Assembly: GCA_010279815.1 (NCBI GenBank)
Contig: QEOQ01000431.1
Location: 389,550-438,287 of the forward strand
Origin: Brachionus plicatilis
Lineage: Eukaryota > Rotifera > Eurotatoria > Ploima > Brachionidae
Length of the DNA stretch: 48,738 bases
Direction: 5' to 3'
In this document: positions 48,301-48,738 of the stretch, in pieces
Position numbering within the stretch: position 1 is the stretch's first letter
Layout of the letters: each line of letters opens with the position of its first letter
Translations under genes and position numbers: made by a program
Notes under the pieces: generated by a model
What the model saw: only the letters and a program-made list of their open reading frames with translations
Database searches by the model: none
What the model was told of the DNA's origin: nothing

Positions 48301-48711
48301 ATAAATATTTCTAAATAAATGATTAAAAAAAAAAAGTTTTGTTTTTTTGGTTGAATTTTTATTAAAATTTTAGCTACTTGTTCTTCTTGACTTGGCTGAG
48401 ACAGAAGCACCGGCCTTTGCAGGTCTTTTTTGAGCAGGTCTTCAAATTCGGCAAACAGAGCGTCAGATGGCGGCTGATCGAATAAAACTTTTTCGATGGC
48501 TTCGTAAATGGCGAGCATTTCTTCGCGACCATAGCGATGCTTGGCTAGTTGAAAGGTGAGACCCGGCGACGGTGGCAGAACAGACATTTTGGTGCTGTCA
48601 CCACTCGATAGTTGTCTTAACCTGAGCAATGACACGTCATCAATTAATTTTAGGAAAAAAAAGGCAAATTTACCAAGCTGGACCGAACGTGAGTCCACCA
48701 GTGTCGACAGT
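39340..48711 (-). CDS. GIGYF2: GIGYF (GRB10-interacting GYF protein), full-length type, 5' end incomplete
   Basis: Exons (minus): <48711-48674, 48621-48378, 48310-46185, 40685-39931, 39885-39746 and 39534-39340, giving some 1,165 residues. In order: LTFGPAW; the 4EHP-binding HRYGREEMLAIY; an RGG-rich basic tract (about 48260-48000); a DDX6-binding-like segment (HPEWLMDDD, MTFDESGKF); the GYF domain (about 47300-47120); a long Glu/Lys/Arg coiled coil; and LKLPSHAQWA. The conserved C-terminal block has VNFLREIE, DYVINYLGE and AKDFAQQFF. The end LLGFTV..GDIDML matches the vertebrate terminus. It acts with 4EHP and DDX6/CCR4-NOT in cap-dependent repression and on stalled or collided ribosomes. 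QGSF replaces the usual QGPF in the GYF domain. Intron 4 is 5.5 kb and repeat-filled. No in-frame ATG lies before the stop at 48732-48730, so the start is probably in an exon outside the window. GIGYF1 versus GIGYF2 is not resolved. Confidence 0.93.
42130..42385 (+). repeat. Degenerate tandem repeat, unit about 20-24 bp
   Basis: Variants of ACTGACAA..AAACTAATTG recur about eight times. A longer block, CTAGGTGACAAACAAA to TTCACTGA, appears twice (about 42178 and 42350). It is adjacent to hairpin-family copy 5. Confidence 0.7.
42387..42558 (+). repeat. Hairpin repeat family, copy 5
   Basis: This best-preserved plus-strand copy has CAACTTTCATTTTTTTAGC, a T-rich body of about 120 bases, TTCTGAAG, the stem-loop GAGCTTTAGCTC, GGTACAGA and the tail AAACAAATAAATAAA. 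It matches copy 3 closely. The 3' hairpin plus A-rich tail suggests a short retroelement or a non-LTR element 3' end. The TAGCTCGGTACAGA part weakly resembles a tRNA A-box. Confidence 0.8.
42640..42975 (+). pseudogene. LINE reverse-transcriptase C-terminal fragment
   Basis: Broken frames read WKMKISVEKC, then IKFLGIKFDSKLNFN and EIKEHCNKRLNIIKLLSNKK, ending LGNLYKSLVGSILDYSF. This is the segment after the RT palm in Jockey/RTE-like LINEs (KxLGixxDxxLxF, then YKSLVRSxLDY). Stops and shifts show it is inactive. It is inserted in the GIGYF intron, opposite in sense to the gene. Confidence 0.8.
43978..44425. mobile_element. 448-bp MITE with Tc1/mariner-type ends
   Basis: It begins CAGTGCCGATTTGACAAG, ends with the exact complement and is flanked by TA on both sides. 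The inverted repeats continue for about 60 bases to GTAAAAATTGGTAAAAATGAAA, and the right arm contains a short insertion. No transposase frame is present, so it is non-autonomous. Confidence 0.8.
44483..46129. mobile_element. 1.65-kb element with 127-bp terminal and nested inner inverted repeats
   Basis: Outer arms 44483-44609 and 46002-46129 are inverted copies with few differences (GTCAAATAA, TCTGGGAAACTCATACG, CAACCGAGAAAATCATAAAA). Inner arms 45242-45308 and 45841-45906 also match inverted (TTCAAAACTTTAGTGCTATC). No transposase is recognised. Frames of 66-92 codons inside are low-complexity. Its right end lies 55 bases from a GIGYF splice donor. Fragments of the same family occur near 5.1-5.5 kb. 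Confidence 0.78.
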
Positions 48712-48738
48712 CTTGGCCGAGGATATTTTTATTAATTC

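Noticed and set aside
46299..48301. Several plus-strand frames of 70-137 codons opposite the GIGYF exon
   Set aside because: They are antisense shadows of a G+C-rich coding exon, with Ser/Leu-rich composition mirroring its Glu/Lys codons.

Overview
The window is nuclear DNA of an animal. It is very A+T-rich, and every multi-exon gene I could follow has canonical GT..AG introns, most of 45-75 bases. Several products are metazoan-specific: an APP-type membrane protein, calcineurin A, GIGYF, a multi-copy neuropeptide precursor and a TMEM145/GPR180-type receptor. Compact genes, tiny introns, strong A+T bias and decayed non-LTR elements would suit a small protostome such as a monogonont rotifer. 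That placement is an inference I cannot prove from the window.

Layout. (1) Positions 2-1268, +: the 3' part of the eIF2B gamma gene. (2) 4059-4789, +: a neuropeptide precursor with six copies of an 11-residue peptide. (3) 4.8-16.3 kb: gene-poor and repeat-rich, with LINE reverse-transcriptase debris, a Tc1/mariner-type MITE, a foldback element, two intact 5S rRNA genes and a deleted third copy. (4) 16341-18357, +: a nine-exon p50RhoGAP (ARHGAP1) homologue, followed by a 0.4-kb sequence repeated on the far side of an assembly gap. (5) 22173-23141, +: a single-exon APP-like protein with E1, one membrane segment and a YENPTY tail but no E2 domain. (6) 24.8-25.3 kb: a broken mobile-element ORF. 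(7) 27110-29202, +: a short GIGYF paralogue. (8) 30599-32530, -: a TMEM145/GPR180-type seven-TM protein. It is divergent from a calcineurin A gene (32919-34479, +), which converges on a six-exon ceramide synthase (35566-36839, -). (9) 39340 to about 48711, -: a full-length GIGYF gene with a 5.5-kb intron full of repeats and inverted-repeat elements. A second assembly gap lies at 38493-38645.

How the genes relate. These are independent eukaryotic genes, not an operon. The one clear relationship is between the two GIGYF genes. They share intron positions and the 4EHP-binding, DDX6-binding and GYF modules, but the smaller copy has lost the RGG-rich N-terminal segment and much of the C-terminal region. 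The most unusual proteins are the E2-less APP, whose copper-site histidines are replaced, and a calcineurin A starting with an N-myristoylation-like sequence. Exon boundaries were worked out by hand from splice signals, reading frame and remembered family similarity. No database search was run.
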